Part shown: positions 1 to 9,987 of the stretch, piece by piece | Numbering within the stretch: position 1 is the first letter of the stretch | Layout of the letters: every line of letters begins with the position of its first letter | DNA from: Reticulitermes lucifugus | Lineage: Eukaryota > Arthropoda > Insecta > Blattodea > Rhinotermitidae | Reading direction: 5' to 3' | Assembly (NCBI GenBank): GCA_026260175.1 | Contig: JAKCWW010002538.1 | Span: 1 to 45,038 of the forward strand | DNA: 45,038 nt | The notes under the pieces: model-generated | Seen by the model: the letters and a program-made list of their open reading frames with translations, nothing else | What the model was told of the DNA's origin: nothing | Databases searched by the model: none | Program-made: the position numbers and the translations under genes

Positions 1-245
1 TGTGTGCGGGGGGGGCAGCGAGCTCTTCTGAAACTTAGGTTACCATATGCCAATATACACAGCTTCGTAATTCAGAATACTTGAGTCCTCTTCAAAACTG
101 CTATGAGACCTCACATCTAGCAATACTATGTTGAATTATAGTCTTCTTTGTGTATTTTGGTATCAAAATGGTTAATTTTTGCGACTTAAAAAAATTCTTG
201 CCACTGACCTCAAGATAGGGCGCCCTTTATTTCGTCTGAATGAAG

Positions 246-281
<36 letters not shown>

Positions 282-528
282 TTTTTTATTCCTGACGGTG
301 ATCAGTGAGCCAAAGATTTCCTGACGATTTTCTGGATTTTCGAGGAATAACGCAGTTTTCTGTCCATGTTAATATCACTGCATGCTGAATAGCCTACAAG
401 AGAGCTGCAACATGTGACACGTGTACCTGGCAGCATTGCCACACAAGGAATACAGCTACTGGCTTCCCAGAATTTCAGTGAAGAATAACTCGGGAGTGAA
501 CGAGTGTAGATAACAGATAAATGCGGTC
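1..528. other. No gene seen; AT-rich spacer
   Basis: Apart from a short G-run near base 8 and the TA microsatellite listed separately, I see no coding signal, tRNA-like box or repeat shared with the rest of the window. Confidence 0.5.
247..279. repeat. (TA)n microsatellite
   Basis: About 16 uninterrupted TA units. A second, interrupted TA tract lies at 7399-7425. Confidence 0.95.
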
Positions 529-972
529 TAAATCAACCAACAAATGCACAAGATTATTAACATGTATGAAATGCATTTGCGACCCCTACATATGTTTCGG
601 CAAACGAGTTGTCATCTTCAGGGGGTTATTTAGCAGAGAACTACAATAATTTTTTACATCCAAGTATAGAGTATAAGGTTTCACATTAAAAAAATTGTAC
701 AGGTCATACACATGTCATGGTCACGATTCACAGATGTATCAATATACAAGATTTTAGGTTAAAAACGATAAAACACTGTACCTCTGGCGCAGACAGTGGT
801 TATAAATAAATATTGTGCCTTAAAAGTCTAGAATATAAAGTCATACATATAGTTCGCATGGATATATGCTAAAATATTAAAATGTTAAAAAGTTTTTATA
901 AATATTTTTAAGTTGTTTCTGGCCATGAATACACGCGTCGTGATTGATTTTGTGAATTTGTTGGTTGATTTA
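529..972. mobile_element. MITE-like element with 22-bp terminal inverted repeats
   Basis: Bases 529-550 (TAAATCAACCAACAAATGCA..) and the reverse complement of 951-972 agree at 21 of 22 positions, giving a 444-bp element with no coding capacity. The inverted match does not continue clearly inward. Internally, 593-630 carry a TTTCGG...CATCTTCAGG stretch like the fold-back repeats elsewhere in the window. The first ~16 bases recur at 22458. The palindromic element at 18888 begins with a similar ATCAACCAAC. No convincing target-site duplication is visible, so the superfamily is unknown. I infer a non-autonomous DNA transposon. Confidence 0.6.
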
Positions 973-1550
973 AATTTACGATAAAATGCACGGTATAAAC
1001 AATATGAGATTAAAGGTTAAATGAATTTAAGTTGACTTATTATCTCGTCTCATCCATTTACTCGGATGTCTCATTCTTCGCTGAAAATAACGCTTCGCTG
1101 ATTTTATCTTATCAGAAAACGTCTGTATACGGGCCTTGTGAGATGGGACAAGTCAGGGGAACGAACCCAGCTATTGTACAAGACGCGTAGCTGCATGCTG
1201 GGTTATATAAAATCGTGTCTCTGATTTCACGTAGATTTCTCATTGATATATTTTTATATGTAATTATAACAATCAATAAATACACATGTACAATTCCATG
1301 CTCAGTTTAATTTACATACATGTAAATTCCTACGTGGGTGTGAGAGAACTGAAGTGTGACACAGCAGCACGAAGGAAGGATAGAGACAGTGGAGATGGCA
1401 TTGTTTACATTATGTGGCCATAACACGAATGAAATGAGAGAACTAAAGGCGTACACTTTAAATTAATTGTTTGTGGATTATAGATGCAAGTGGACACGCC
1501 ATTTTTACGAATGAACGATACAAGCAGTCCCTAGTTACTATTTGAATATT
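973..1550. other. No feature recognised
   Basis: AT-rich sequence with stops in all frames and no resemblance that I recognise. Confidence 0.5.
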
Positions 1551-1554
1551 CTCC

Positions 1555-1650
1555 AACCGGCAGAGAGAACATAGGTCGACCAAGGAAATGATGGCGAGAC
1601 CATAACCCATGAAAACGGAAGAAGCTTTTAAATGGCTTGCACCTTGTTGC
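1555..1650 (+). pseudogene. Possible LINE 3' end remnant
   Basis: One frame reads PTGRENIGRPRK, a stop, then WRDH. GRPR(K/R).W.D is the usual last conserved motif of many insect non-LTR retrotransposon proteins, just before their stop codon. Only this motif supports the call. A stop codon sits where the family normally has a basic residue, so the piece is dead. It lies about 90 bases upstream of a second LINE end and could be a separate insertion of a different LINE type. Confidence 0.35.
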
Positions 1651-1737
1651 TGCTGCTAACGCTGAACTCATGTATTTCTGTGGTTAGGTATAATTTACTT
1701 TGATGGAACAAGTTTGAAAAGGATGAGATGAGTGGGG

Positions 1738-1955
1738 TGTGTGGCACTTGTGACAGAAAGAGAAGTTAATGAAAGAGTTTTGGTCGAAAAGCCTGAAGAA
1801 AAGAAACCGTTTCGAAGACCGAGACGAAAATAAGATGATATTGAGAAGGCCATTGAGAGAAGTAGGGTGGGAGGTTGTGGAGTGGTTTCATTTGGCTCAG
1901 AAGGGGGCCGATGGTGGGCTCTTGTGAACACGGCAATGAACCGTCGAATCGAATA
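1738..1955 (+). pseudogene. LINE reverse-transcriptase C-terminal remnant
   Basis: Conceptual translation gives VLVEKPEEKKPFRRPRRK, a stop, then, after a one-base frame change, REVGWEVVEWFHLAQ. It returns to the first frame for RWWALVNTAMN. This order (GKPEGKRPLGRPRR, then a REVGW..V.W..LAQ block, then RWRALVNT) is how the cockroach/termite endonuclease-reverse transcriptase LINE proteins end. At least one stop and two frameshifts mark it as a fossil. The reverse-strand open frame over the same bases is a shadow. The same LINE type is probably the source of the fragments at 9025 and 31815. Family recognition is from memory. Confidence 0.75.
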
Positions 1956-2237
1956 ATTCGGGTAACTTTTTAATACCTGACCAACTGTTAGTTTTTCAAG
2001 GACGACTGTACTGCACGCTGTTAGTTACTGATACTGGAATGGGCGTATTCCATGATGTATATAGGATTCCCAGCAGAGTTATTTGCAGTTTATTAAGCTT
2101 ACTCGCCGCTTGTTTCTAAAATTTAATTGACGGCACGTGAGGAAGTGAAGCAGATTTAATTGTGAATCGATGTGGCTGAATATCCGAAAGCATGACACTT
2201 TTCTTGACTCTCCCATAGGTATTGAACTAGGAACTGT

Positions 2238-2516
2238 ACTAGGTCACCGATAGATATAGTTGGTATAGCGACTTGCTACTGGACGGACTGGGATCGAATC
2301 CCGGTGGGAGCGAGGTTTTCCGCACCAGTATAGATCGGCCCTCGGGCCACCCAGCCTCCTGTACAATGGGTACCGGGTAAAGCGGCCGGGCCTGGCGTTG
2401 ACCACCCACCCCCCATCTAGCGCTGAGTTTAAAGAAAGAGCAGTGCTGCACCTCTACTCCCCTTCTGGGCCTTCAATGCCTGTTATAGGGTGAACTTTAC
2501 CTTGACAGATACAGAA
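2238..2516 (+). mobile_element. SINE-A, tRNA-derived, with microsatellite tail
   Basis: The head holds a polymerase III B-box-like GGGATCGAATCCCGG at 2289-2303, preceded by an A-box-like stretch near 2255. The body matches the second copy at 38974: the shared stretches are GGAGCGAG, TTTTCCGCA, GGCCC..CACCCAGCCTCCT and AAAGAAAGAG, followed by CCTCTACTCCCC and GGGCCTTCA. The 3' end is GGG..AACTTTACCTT, the tail shared by SINE-A and SINE-B here, and a CAGG-type microsatellite follows at once. Termite SINEs with microsatellite 3' ends (the Talu group) are known in the literature. I cannot confirm that this is one of them. Confidence 0.8.
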
Positions 2517-2518
2517 CC

Positions 2519-2565
2519 AGGCAGGCAGGCAGGCAGGCAGGCAGACAGGCAGGTAGACAGACAGG
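2519..2565. repeat. (CAGG)n microsatellite
   Basis: Six perfect GGCA units, then degenerate CAGA/CAGG units. It sits directly 3' of the SINE, as expected if it grew from the SINE tail. Confidence 0.9.
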
Positions 2566-2631
2566 ACTTTCACACTTTTTGAAGAATCACAAGTCATAAA
2601 TCATTTTGAATTGGCTTAAATATTCAGAGTT

Positions 2632-2737
2632 TGCGGGATTTGAGGTTGTCACAGCAATGTTATTGAAGATTCGTCTTCTGGGATATGACGCCTGCCGATT
2701 GGTAAACAGTTAACGACGTTTCGGAGGAGCTGGCAGC
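2632..2737 (-). repeat. FB fold-back family, single arm
   Basis: Read on the minus strand, the order is GCTCCTCCGAAACGTCG, TTACCAAT, GGCGTCATATCCCAGAAGAC, then TGTGACAACCTCAAATCCC. This is the right-arm order seen in the copies at 5119, 34800 and 44155. Only one arm is present. Confidence 0.75.
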
Positions 2738-2745
2738 ATGTGTCT

Positions 2746-3545
2746 TAAAGCAGCGCCTAAGCGTCGGTGACTGCACTGCGTAATTTTCTAGAAAACTTGA
2801 ATATTTAGTTCAGAGTTTATTTTACTCGTGCTGCTAACGAGCTACCTCTCTTTTGTCACGGAAATCGTTAACAAGTTTCGTACTTCTGCCACATGATAGC
2901 ACTTCTATTCTGCCAGTGGAAATACTACTGATTTATCAAGAACTTATTCGTTTGAAGCCTGTTTGGATGCCATCTGTGCTACTGCGGATCTTGAAGTTTC
3001 CTAAACTGTTCCGGAAATATTCCACGATGTTATCCTGACTTAAAATAAGCAACGATCTTCTTTACCCTTAATTTTATTTGCTTTGTTAAGACGAAAGTAC
3101 CCGGTGTACAGTATTTTACGTGTGCTGTATTGGATTAAGTACTGGTATTTACTTCTGTCTCCCGCATTTTGAATGAATTTCTCGCGAATGGAGTTCCTAC
3201 GTAATAATGAAAGAAGATATTAGAATATCTTAGAAGAGCCTCTGGAACATTATGGTACGATCGAGCAGTGAATGTAGCTGTCAAACTACAGACATGTACT
3301 TACCGAATGTACAGTTGGAGTGGTTAACAATTCTGCGTCGTATTTTGAACGTATCTGGTTCAAGTCTTGGCCCGAAGATCGGCTGTAGCGGCTGATGATT
3401 TTCGTTTATTTACTTAGTGCTGGAATAACAACTCAAATTTGGCCGGGACCTCTTGCACATTCTTTTTATTTCACTATTATGTAATTGTTCTGTCACTGGA
3501 TGGTATTACCTTAGTTTCTGGCAACGTTGAGGATGTCGCAATTCT
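2746..3545. other. No gene; one possible tRNA-derived trace
   Basis: Around 3312-3400 the plus strand reads GAGTGGTTAACAA and, about 35 bases later, CTGGTTCAAGTCTTGG. These resemble A and B boxes and could be the head of an old SINE, but no body or second copy is recognisable. The rest shows nothing. Confidence 0.3.
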
Positions 3546-3550
3546 GGGGT

Positions 3551-3775
3551 GTTACGCAGCGTAGGTTGGTAGTTGGTTGCCGACGTTTCGGCTCAGCCTA
3601 TCGTTCCTATCTTCAAGGGTCAGGCAGTTAAAGAAGACTGGACTACTTGATCCTTGAAGATGAGACTGATAGGCTGTGCTGAAACGTCTGTAACCAACTA
3701 CCAACCTACGCTGCTGCGTAAGTTTGCAGAAGAGCGAAGGCCCCAACTACACAGCGGCGGAAGCCTGAAATCTCG
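3551..3775. repeat. FB fold-back element, near-complete palindrome
   Basis: Bases 3551-3640 are the approximate reverse complement of 3635-3720. Both arms carry ACGCAGCGTAGGTTGGTAG, then GACGTTTCGG (GACGTTTCAG in the right arm), CAGCCTATC and ATCTTCAAGG. The right flank (GAGCGAAGG ... AGCGGCGGAAGCCTGAA, to 3775) is the reverse complement of the left flank of the copy at 20103, so the two are the same family. The transcript of either strand would fold into a hairpin of about 85 bp. Open frames on both strands here are artefacts of the palindrome. Confidence 0.9.
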
Positions 3776-4790
3776 CATGCTGACAAAATTGTTAAATAAA
3801 CCATACAAAAACAGAAGTTTACCTAGGACGGACCCAATTCGAATTTCTACCGGATTGCATACTCACACTATCTTTTATGTGTTTCTTCTTCGTCTCCAGG
3901 CGAATGACTGGACTGTACCTATGTTCAACTAGGCCACAAACGTATCAGGACAAATCCATTTCTGCCCATCATTAGCGAGTTTCCGTATCATTTGACATTA
4001 TATAAACGGTGCAGACGAAACTGCGCCGTGATATAACTTTAGAATAAATGAATACCCCCCTACCGATTCTGTTAGAAGAGTGGTAACGTTTATGACCCGT
4101 GTTCCGGCGGTATTCATTTCAACGTGTGTTCACCATTTTGTAGTTACCCTGACAGTTTCTTCGATGTTCATCTGTTTCTCTAGGAAGATACTGGACAGTA
4201 CTGTAATTTCACCATGATTGTTCCGTCCGACATGCCTGCCCTCTTGTGTTGTGTTAGTGATTGACAGCTTGATATGTGACAGTACAGTGAGGATTCATTG
4301 CAGAAATGAAATCAGCTACGTGTTATACACGGTTGGCAGACTGCTGCTGCAGAAGATAATTCTGTCTCCCGATCTTGCAGTGCATTCGCTATGGATTGGG
4401 TCTGTAGCAGATAATGAAAGCCATAGTTTCTGTTTATTAAACCTCTTTAGTAAAGGTAAGTTCGGTACCGATGTTGTCGGTTCTGACCTGAAGTTTTTGA
4501 CTTGTATTAATAGATGCCTTTTTCGAATACCGATTCAGTAATGGACTTACTGCGGGCCGTCTACCCGTGTTTCCGCAGTCATTCCATGCAAACTCAGGTA
4601 TTTACAGTTTATGTGACCAACTCAAGGGAACAAATACGTAGTGGAGAATTCTTGAAAAGCTGATAGTCTATTAGCTAATAAAGAAATGCCACGTCTTTTA
4701 CGGAACTCGATAACCATTGTCGTGGTCACAAGAGCCCACTGCTGGATCCTATCGTGTGCCGCTGACACCAGTCCAACTCTCACACTCCAT
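3776..4790. other. No feature recognised
   Basis: A 107-codon open frame at 4218-4541 exists, but its product resembles nothing known to me and has no splice-site or promoter context. I see no repeat shared with the window. Confidence 0.45.
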
Positions 4791-4794
4791 TTAT

Positions 4795-5097
4795 TTCAGA
4801 TATAGTTGGTTGAGGCATTGCGCTACAAGCCGGAAGGTCACGGGTTCGATTCCTGATGTTGTCATTGGAATTTTTCCTTGACATAATCCTTCCGGCCGCA
4901 TTATGGCCCTGGTGTCGACTCAGTTGCTAACAGAAATGAGTACCAGGAATGTTTCCTGGGGAGTAAAGGCAGCCGGCGCGTAGGGCTGACAACCTTATCA
5001 CCTTCATGTGCCGACTGTCTTGAAATCCGGGAGCCTCAACCCCCTGGAAACTTCAGGGCCTGTCCAGGCCTGTACAGGGATTGCTTTACCTGCTTCT
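4795..5097 (+). mobile_element. SINE-B, tRNA-derived
   Basis: The head reads TAGTTGGTTGAGGCATTG (A-box region) and GGTCACGGGTTCGATTCC (B box) with tRNA-like spacing, at 4804-4857. The body contains CCTTCCGGCC, GGCCCTGGTGTCGACTCAG and AGTAAAGGCAGCCGGCGCG. The 3' end, GGGCCTGTCCAGGCCTGTAC then AGGGATTGCTTTACCT, matches the reverse complement of the partial copy at the right edge of the window. It is not a working tRNA gene: no acceptor stem closes after the B box and sequence continues for over 230 bases. Confidence 0.8.
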
Positions 5098-5118
5098 GAT
5101 GTAATAATGTGCAGTTTT

Positions 5119-5325
5119 GTGTGATGTGGCGCCGTTTTGGTAATTATGTGCCAATGTTTCGTGGCAACTCTACCTCATGTTTCAGGGTAGAAGGCTGAAG
5201 ATTGAGGCAGCAAGTTCCTCCGAAACATTTGTACCAGGCTTTAGGTCTCCACATCCCAGAAGGCCTAATCTTGACAGTAACCGCCGTGAGGGCCTCAAAT
5301 ATGGCATGCATTGGAATATTACCAC
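5119..5325. repeat. FB fold-back element, both arms
   Basis: The left arm (GTGATGTGGCGCCG..., CCAATGTTTCGTGGC, CATGTTTCAGGG) mirrors the right arm (CTGAAGATTGAGGCAGCAAG, CCTCCGAAACATTTGTACCA, CACATCCCAGAAGGC, CCGCCGTGAGGGCCTCAAAT). The reverse-strand reading contains the familiar pseudo-peptide FGGTCCLNLQ-like motif that appears in many insect automatic annotations of this repeat. That is repeat signature, not a gene. Confidence 0.85.
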
Positions 5326-6544
5326 GTTTAGGAAATATTAATTTGTCATATTGGAGTAGCATACATGTTTAAACCTTTGTTTAGGTGTACTGAGGGTTGT
5401 AATTGTAGTTGTCATTCTAATAGGGTAGTTACTTTGACAGTGACTGGGGTTGCATTGGTATCTGTGTGACCATCGAGGAGGAATAAGGTGAAAAAATACC
5501 ATGACATAATTTGCAAAATAAAAGTTTGTATAATTATATGAATTTTACATTTCCATGGTAGTTAATCCCTGGATGTGGAGACGAATGGTTCGAAGGACAA
5601 TGCTGCTCCTGTCTCGGAGGATAATGCTGCCTCTCTTTTCCGACTTGAAGTGTTTAGTGTGAGGACGAGCCTGCAGTCCAGACTACCACAGTCCAAAGTG
5701 TCTCTTGTTTAAATAACGGCACTTTTAGTCGCAATATCATGCAATAAAAGCCAGCAAATCGTAACATTTGGAGCTGTTTATTGTTCTATGTTGCTGCAGA
5801 TAATTAATGCAGTTGGATGTCAGCATTTCAATCTGCTGCAGTCCCTGTGGGGACTACGTCATGTCGCTCCGTCCCAGCGGACAGAAGCCATCCTTGCTGT
5901 TCGTACTACGAACAATATTTAGCTGTGTGGCATGTGGCCATGTACTCACACGGACATAAATGCTTACATTTCGCTGTAACACGTCATGGTCCCAGATATA
6001 ATCACATACCACTGGCCTTATATTAACGCCGTTCCGATTTGAGTTATTTTTTGTAGTTCTGTTAATTAATAACGAACAAATGTTGATAACTTATTCCACT
6101 TTCCTGTTTTAAAATAAAAACAGGACGCCTGTGAGATCATTATGATGTCTGTGTTTTTTTTTGCGTCCTCGAACTTAAAGTTTTAATCAGCTGGCCGGTA
6201 CGCATGGAACTTGGTATGAGTGTCATGGCGTCTAAGGCTTCCTCAATTGAGTAACTTTTAACTTCCTATATTTGGTAATAGCAACATGGTGGGCGTGCGA
6301 ATTTGTGGGATGGGAGAGACAGTAACACCATTTACTGTAGGGCCTTGATGTGACGTATATTGATTTTTTTGAGGAAAATCTACAATTTTTGTTAAGACAG
6401 TACTTCTCATAATTTACATCTCAGCTGCTGTTCCTAAATTTCTTTATCTATTCGCTTTTGACGGTAAGTAATTAGCCATTTGAGCTGGGGATGTGGTAGT
6501 TGGTAGAGAGTTATAGCATACACGTGACCTATCTGCAGACTGTA
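5326..6544. other. No feature recognised
   Basis: No coding or repeat signal beyond a short local echo of AATGCTGC at 5600 and 5622. A 69-codon open frame at 5817-6026 has no recognisable product. Confidence 0.45.
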
Positions 6545-6612
6545 AAAGGTAAAGGTAAAGGTTATTCCATGACGTGCCTGTGCAGGCACAGAGGAGGGGT
6601 GGGGGTATAGCT
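6545..6612 (-). mobile_element. SINE-A tail fragment
   Basis: AAGGTAAAGGTAAAGGTTAT followed by GGCACAGAGGAGGGG and GGGGGTATAGCTCC is the reverse complement of the SINE-A 3' end (compare GAGCTATACCTCTACTCCCC and CTTTACCTTTA at 39118-39180). The head is missing, so this is a 5'-truncated insertion, with a small GGTAAA tandem at its 3' end. Confidence 0.65.
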
Positions 6613-7551
6613 CCAACTGCAGACTGTAGGTTGAAAAATTGTCTTCAGGTAAACAATTGAAAGCGCCGGACCTAGTGACAGTTTAGACGTGTGGGTAATC
6701 TGTAGGCTACTTGTTACGTAAGTTATTCACAGAAATAGAACTAGATAACTATAATAATACAGCAATAGAGCTGTACTGTTAGAGCTCTACATAAAAGAGA
6801 AAAAGTATGCTTGTGAATTCTGGGAACTCTGTTCCGGGCAATACGACTTGTGACAAATAACCCTTCCGATTTTTTAAAAAAGATTATTATATTGGCGTTA
6901 AATCTTCATCGAGAAACTTGAGGGGAAGAGATATTTTTGAAGACATAGATGTAGATGAAAGGATAATGTTAAAATGGATCTTAAAAAATAGAAGCATAAG
7001 GTGTGTGGTGTAATGAGTTGGCTCAGGATAAGCTGTCTGCGAACTCCGGTTTCCATGTCGTGTAACTGAGGGACTATTTGTTTCTCAAGAAAGATTTTGC
7101 TGCATGTAGTTAGTTGTTGTTCGTAAGTGCCTGCGGTCTTGTACAACGCACATGCGTTCCAACGTGTTGTCATAGCTGGTAACGTTGCTGGTAGCTTGCT
7201 GTTGCCACACTGCTCTCACTCTTTGCAAGTGACTCAGGATAAGACTAATTTAAAGGAGATTTTAGTTTCGACGACATACGTAAGTAGTTGCAGCGACTCA
7301 GATCAGGAGAGTGCTGTTGAGTAAAATGACCGTAGTTGTAGATATCTGATTTATTGTTTAGCAAAAAGATTATTGCCTGTCACATTAATTGTAACAAGTA
7401 TATATATATATATACATATATATATTTTGAATAAATGCGAATAATTGTGCCTTTAATAATGAACGAAATAAAATGAAATATCTATAGGTAAGAGAAATTC
7501 GAGGCTTTCACGGAAGAGATAATGATTTCCGTACTGTATGATATCACATAT
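6613..7551. other. No gene; contains a TA microsatellite
   Basis: An interrupted TA/CA tract lies at 7399-7425. Otherwise nothing is recognised. Confidence 0.45.
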
Positions 7552-7724
7552 TGTAGATTGATACGGACCTATAGGTGAGGTACATTTTGGAGGCTCTTGC
7601 TGCCTCCGTCTTCAGCTTCATGAAGGCATAATGGAATATCCTGAAGATGAAGGCAGTCAAGCTTCTCTGAAACATTAGTATCTACGTATCAGTCTACACG
7701 GCGTAATTAGCCACAAGATGGAAA
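7552..7724. repeat. FB fold-back element
   Basis: The left arm (TTGATACGGACC, ACATTTTGGAGGC, GCCTCCGTCTTCAG) is the degraded reverse complement of the right arm (CCTGAAGATGAAGGCAG, CTTCTCTGAAACATTAGTA, GTATCAGTCTACACGGCGTA). It runs directly into the MITE at 7727, which probably inserted into or at its edge. Confidence 0.75.
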
Positions 7725-7726
7725 TA

Positions 7727-7911
7727 CAGTCGAACTCGGTTATGACGTCATGAAAGGGACTGAACATTTTGTGTCGTTATAAGCGGGTGTTGTTATAACC
7801 GAGGAGTATAATGTCATGGTTAACGGTGAGAAATTAATTTGTACCACAGAATATCTGACGCTATATACGAGGTGTCGCATAAACTGATGTCGTTATAGCC
7901 GGGTTCGACTG
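7727..7911. mobile_element. pogo-type (Tc1/mariner) MITE
   Basis: The element is 185 bp and starts CAGTCGAACTCGGTTATGAC. It ends with the inverted counterpart of that sequence (CGTTATAGCCGGGTTCGACTG). It is flanked by TA on both sides (7725-7726 and 7912-7913), the standard target duplication of Tc1/mariner elements. A second CGTTATAA / TTATAACCGAGG pair lies inside. CAGTCGAACC..GTTATAACG termini are typical of the pogo/Tigger branch. No coding sequence remains, so it is non-autonomous. Confidence 0.8.
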
Positions 7912-8120
7912 TATTTATATTTCAAGTAGCCAGTGATTCATTTCTTCCCTGTATATAAGACTGTGTTGTGGCCTTCTTGAGGAAATAAACCACATTTTTA
8001 CGCAAGAAAATACAGAAATTTACACTGAACACAACATCAACTTAGTACTGCACCACATATACCGACGTCATCGCTCAATCTTCTGGCCCAATATTATCAA
8101 ATGTAGACCTACTAAAGTTA

Positions 8121-8390
8121 AGATAAAGTTGCCTCTGGCACGTCGTGAAGGCTTACGGGGGAGTGGAGGTACAGCTGCACTCATTTGTAAACTCGGCAGT
8201 AGACAGAAGTGGGTGGACAGCTTCACGCCCCGTCGCTCTGTCCCAAGAAAGAGCGTGCGGTACCCATTTAATAGGTGCGCACTTAGTACGTTTGGAAGCT
8301 TCGGGGGCGAGAAAAATATCTTGCCCCTGTCAGGAATCAAGCCATGTTTGCTCGGTTGTTCATCCCATTGTCTAGCCATTGTGCCGAATT
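8121..8390 (-). mobile_element. SINE-A group member with a different head
   Basis: On the minus strand a worn tRNA-like head (GGCTAGACAATGGGATGAAC ... CTTGATTCCTGACAGGGGCA, 8325-8385) precedes a long body (CCAAACGTACTAAGTGCGCA, GTACCGC, CCGACGGGGCGTG-like). The tail is CACTCCCCCGTAAGCCTTCA ... GGCAACTTTATCTT. Tail and order match SINE-A (CTACTCCCC, GGCCTTCA, AACTTTACCTT), but the head is not the SINE-A head. The open frames of ~100 codons on both strands are shadows of this repeat. Confidence 0.7.
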
Positions 8391-8494
8391 TGCTATTCGG
8401 GCTGCTGTACAGAATCTAACCTACGTAATGCTTCTTGTGTATTGTACTCCCTCTGTTAAATTGGTAAAGATATGAGCACAGAAGTTACCCCGCT

Positions 8495-8680
8495 CAAGCA
8501 CTCTTTTGTGGCCAAAATCGCTTCACAGAAAGTGTTCTATGGGAAGGCGCATTTTTCCCTGGATGACTGGTTTTTTCTTTGAAATAATCCTCAACAGCCT
8601 CCTTCAAATCCGTAGCTACTCATCATTTTTGTGTCTGAAAGGACATTGTGAGATGCATAAGAGAGAAGCGACTTTTGTAT
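8495..8680 (-). pseudogene. Possible mariner transposase C-terminal remnant
   Basis: On the minus strand one frame reads VATDLKEAVEDYFKEKTS (about 8563-8616). Mariner transposases near their C-terminus typically read ..F.(T/S)DE(D/E)(L/V)KEAV..(W/Y)F. Downstream, after a frame change, TKECLSGVT resembles the W.KC...GGDYVE ending. Stops and frameshifts are present. No catalytic D,D34D region or terminal repeat is seen. This rests on about 20 residues and could be chance. Confidence 0.3.
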
Positions 8681-9024
8681 CGAAAATTTTACTGCCATAT
8701 GCTATTCGACCTCAGTACAGTGCCCTAGACTACTGCACCGAAGTACACAGTTTCTTCACCTAGTGCTAATCTTACTGAAGATTAAAGACTAAGTTTCGGC
8801 CTCCCGGTGGCTCCGTCACGTAAGCTCTGCCGGTGGATGTAATGGGACGGGTAATTGCACACCTGTTCTGCCACGAAGCCGTTTACTTTCGCGTCAGCAG
8901 AAAACTGCTCAAAGGGGGAACCAGAATGCAAGGGATGGAGTCCGACTGACAAGGGGGAGACCAGTTCTGTTTTGCGTTGTGGAAAGTGCAATTCTGTAGC
9001 TTCCGTGCAGCATTACATCCATAC

Positions 9025-9210
9025 TAATTACGCAGGTACTTGGCCTCTCACCCTACGGGAAGAATGTAGATTGAGGGTGTTTGAGAACAGAGTGCTGAGA
9101 AGAATGTTTCCCTCCAAGGGAAAGGAAGCAATAAGAGAATAAAGGAAGCTGCTTAATGAGAAACTTCTTAATTAGTAGTCTTTACCGAATATGTTAAGTA
9201 TCTGTGCTTT
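9025..9210 (+). pseudogene. LINE reverse-transcriptase fragment
   Basis: The frame reads TWPLTLREECRLRVFENRVL, RRMFPSK, then a stop, RKLLNEKLLN and SLPNM. In the cockroach/termite endonuclease-reverse transcriptase family the block ETWSLTLREEHRLRVF, ENRVLRRIFGPK, WRKLHNEELRDLYSSPN lies downstream of the polymerase domain. The match is close and collinear but carries several stops. It is an isolated piece without the N-terminal domains. Upstream sequence to about 8940 is not recognisable as LINE. Confidence 0.8.
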
Positions 9211-9950
9211 ATTTAATGACGCTGTAATTAGCCCAGACCAAATATAATCGAACTGAAAGAAGATTAGTGAGTTGGGAACCGTGTGGAGGGAAGAGATGTG
9301 GCCTAAGTTCAGGTACAATCTCCGCATTTGCCAGGGGGCACCGAGGACAGTTACGATGAACTTGTCAGGGTAGTTTTTGGCCCGATAGAGATTTGTCTCG
9401 AATCGTAGTCAAGTGCTTTACAACTGGAACCAACTTGATAATTATTTTGCCGAATGTTATTTGGGTGACGACGTTCGTCGACATGGTAATTAAAGAAATA
9501 CTCGCAAAAATAATATCGAATATATGTGGTTAGCTTTGCTGTAGATTTATGCCCACAATAAACGATGTTTAAGTCCATCGAGGTATGCAAAATAGCACAT
9601 ACCGCATTTTAAAACTGTACTTCAATCTATGCGTCTTCGTACTCTCGCTCATATCGCGAATAACCATTTAATTACGTGACTGCTGGAACTGTATAGTTAG
9701 TAAACCTACAGATTGATTAACAAATTTAATTAAATCTGACTACATATTATGCCCTAGTGACTTCAAAAAATGGGTTCTAATTTTAAAAAGTTTAGTATTG
9801 ATTAAACATATCTCTCCATCCAGCAAATAGTGGATGGTGAGAGCAGCAACTGTAGTTTTATCGACATTACACACAGTGACCCCCCATTTTTAGTTTATCC
9901 CTCTTCCCCAAAAAATGAAGGAAAAACATAGGCTTATGATATTACCATGC

Positions 9951-9951
9951 T

Positions 9952-9983
<32 letters not shown>
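9951..9983. repeat. (TG)n microsatellite
   Basis: About 16 TG units, with one TA interruption near the start. Confidence 0.95.

Positions 9984-9987
<4 letters not shown>

Noticed and set aside
2519..2565. CRISPR-like short regular repeat
   Set aside because: It is a 4-bp microsatellite growing from a SINE tail. No spacer-separated repeats occur anywhere in the window.
8068..8419. Overlapping open frames of 76-103 codons on both strands
   Set aside because: All lie within the 8121-8390 SINE.
8797..8850. tRNA-derived SINE head (GGCCTCCCGGTGGCTCCGTC)
   Set aside because: It resembles an A-box region, but no B box, body or second copy could be found.
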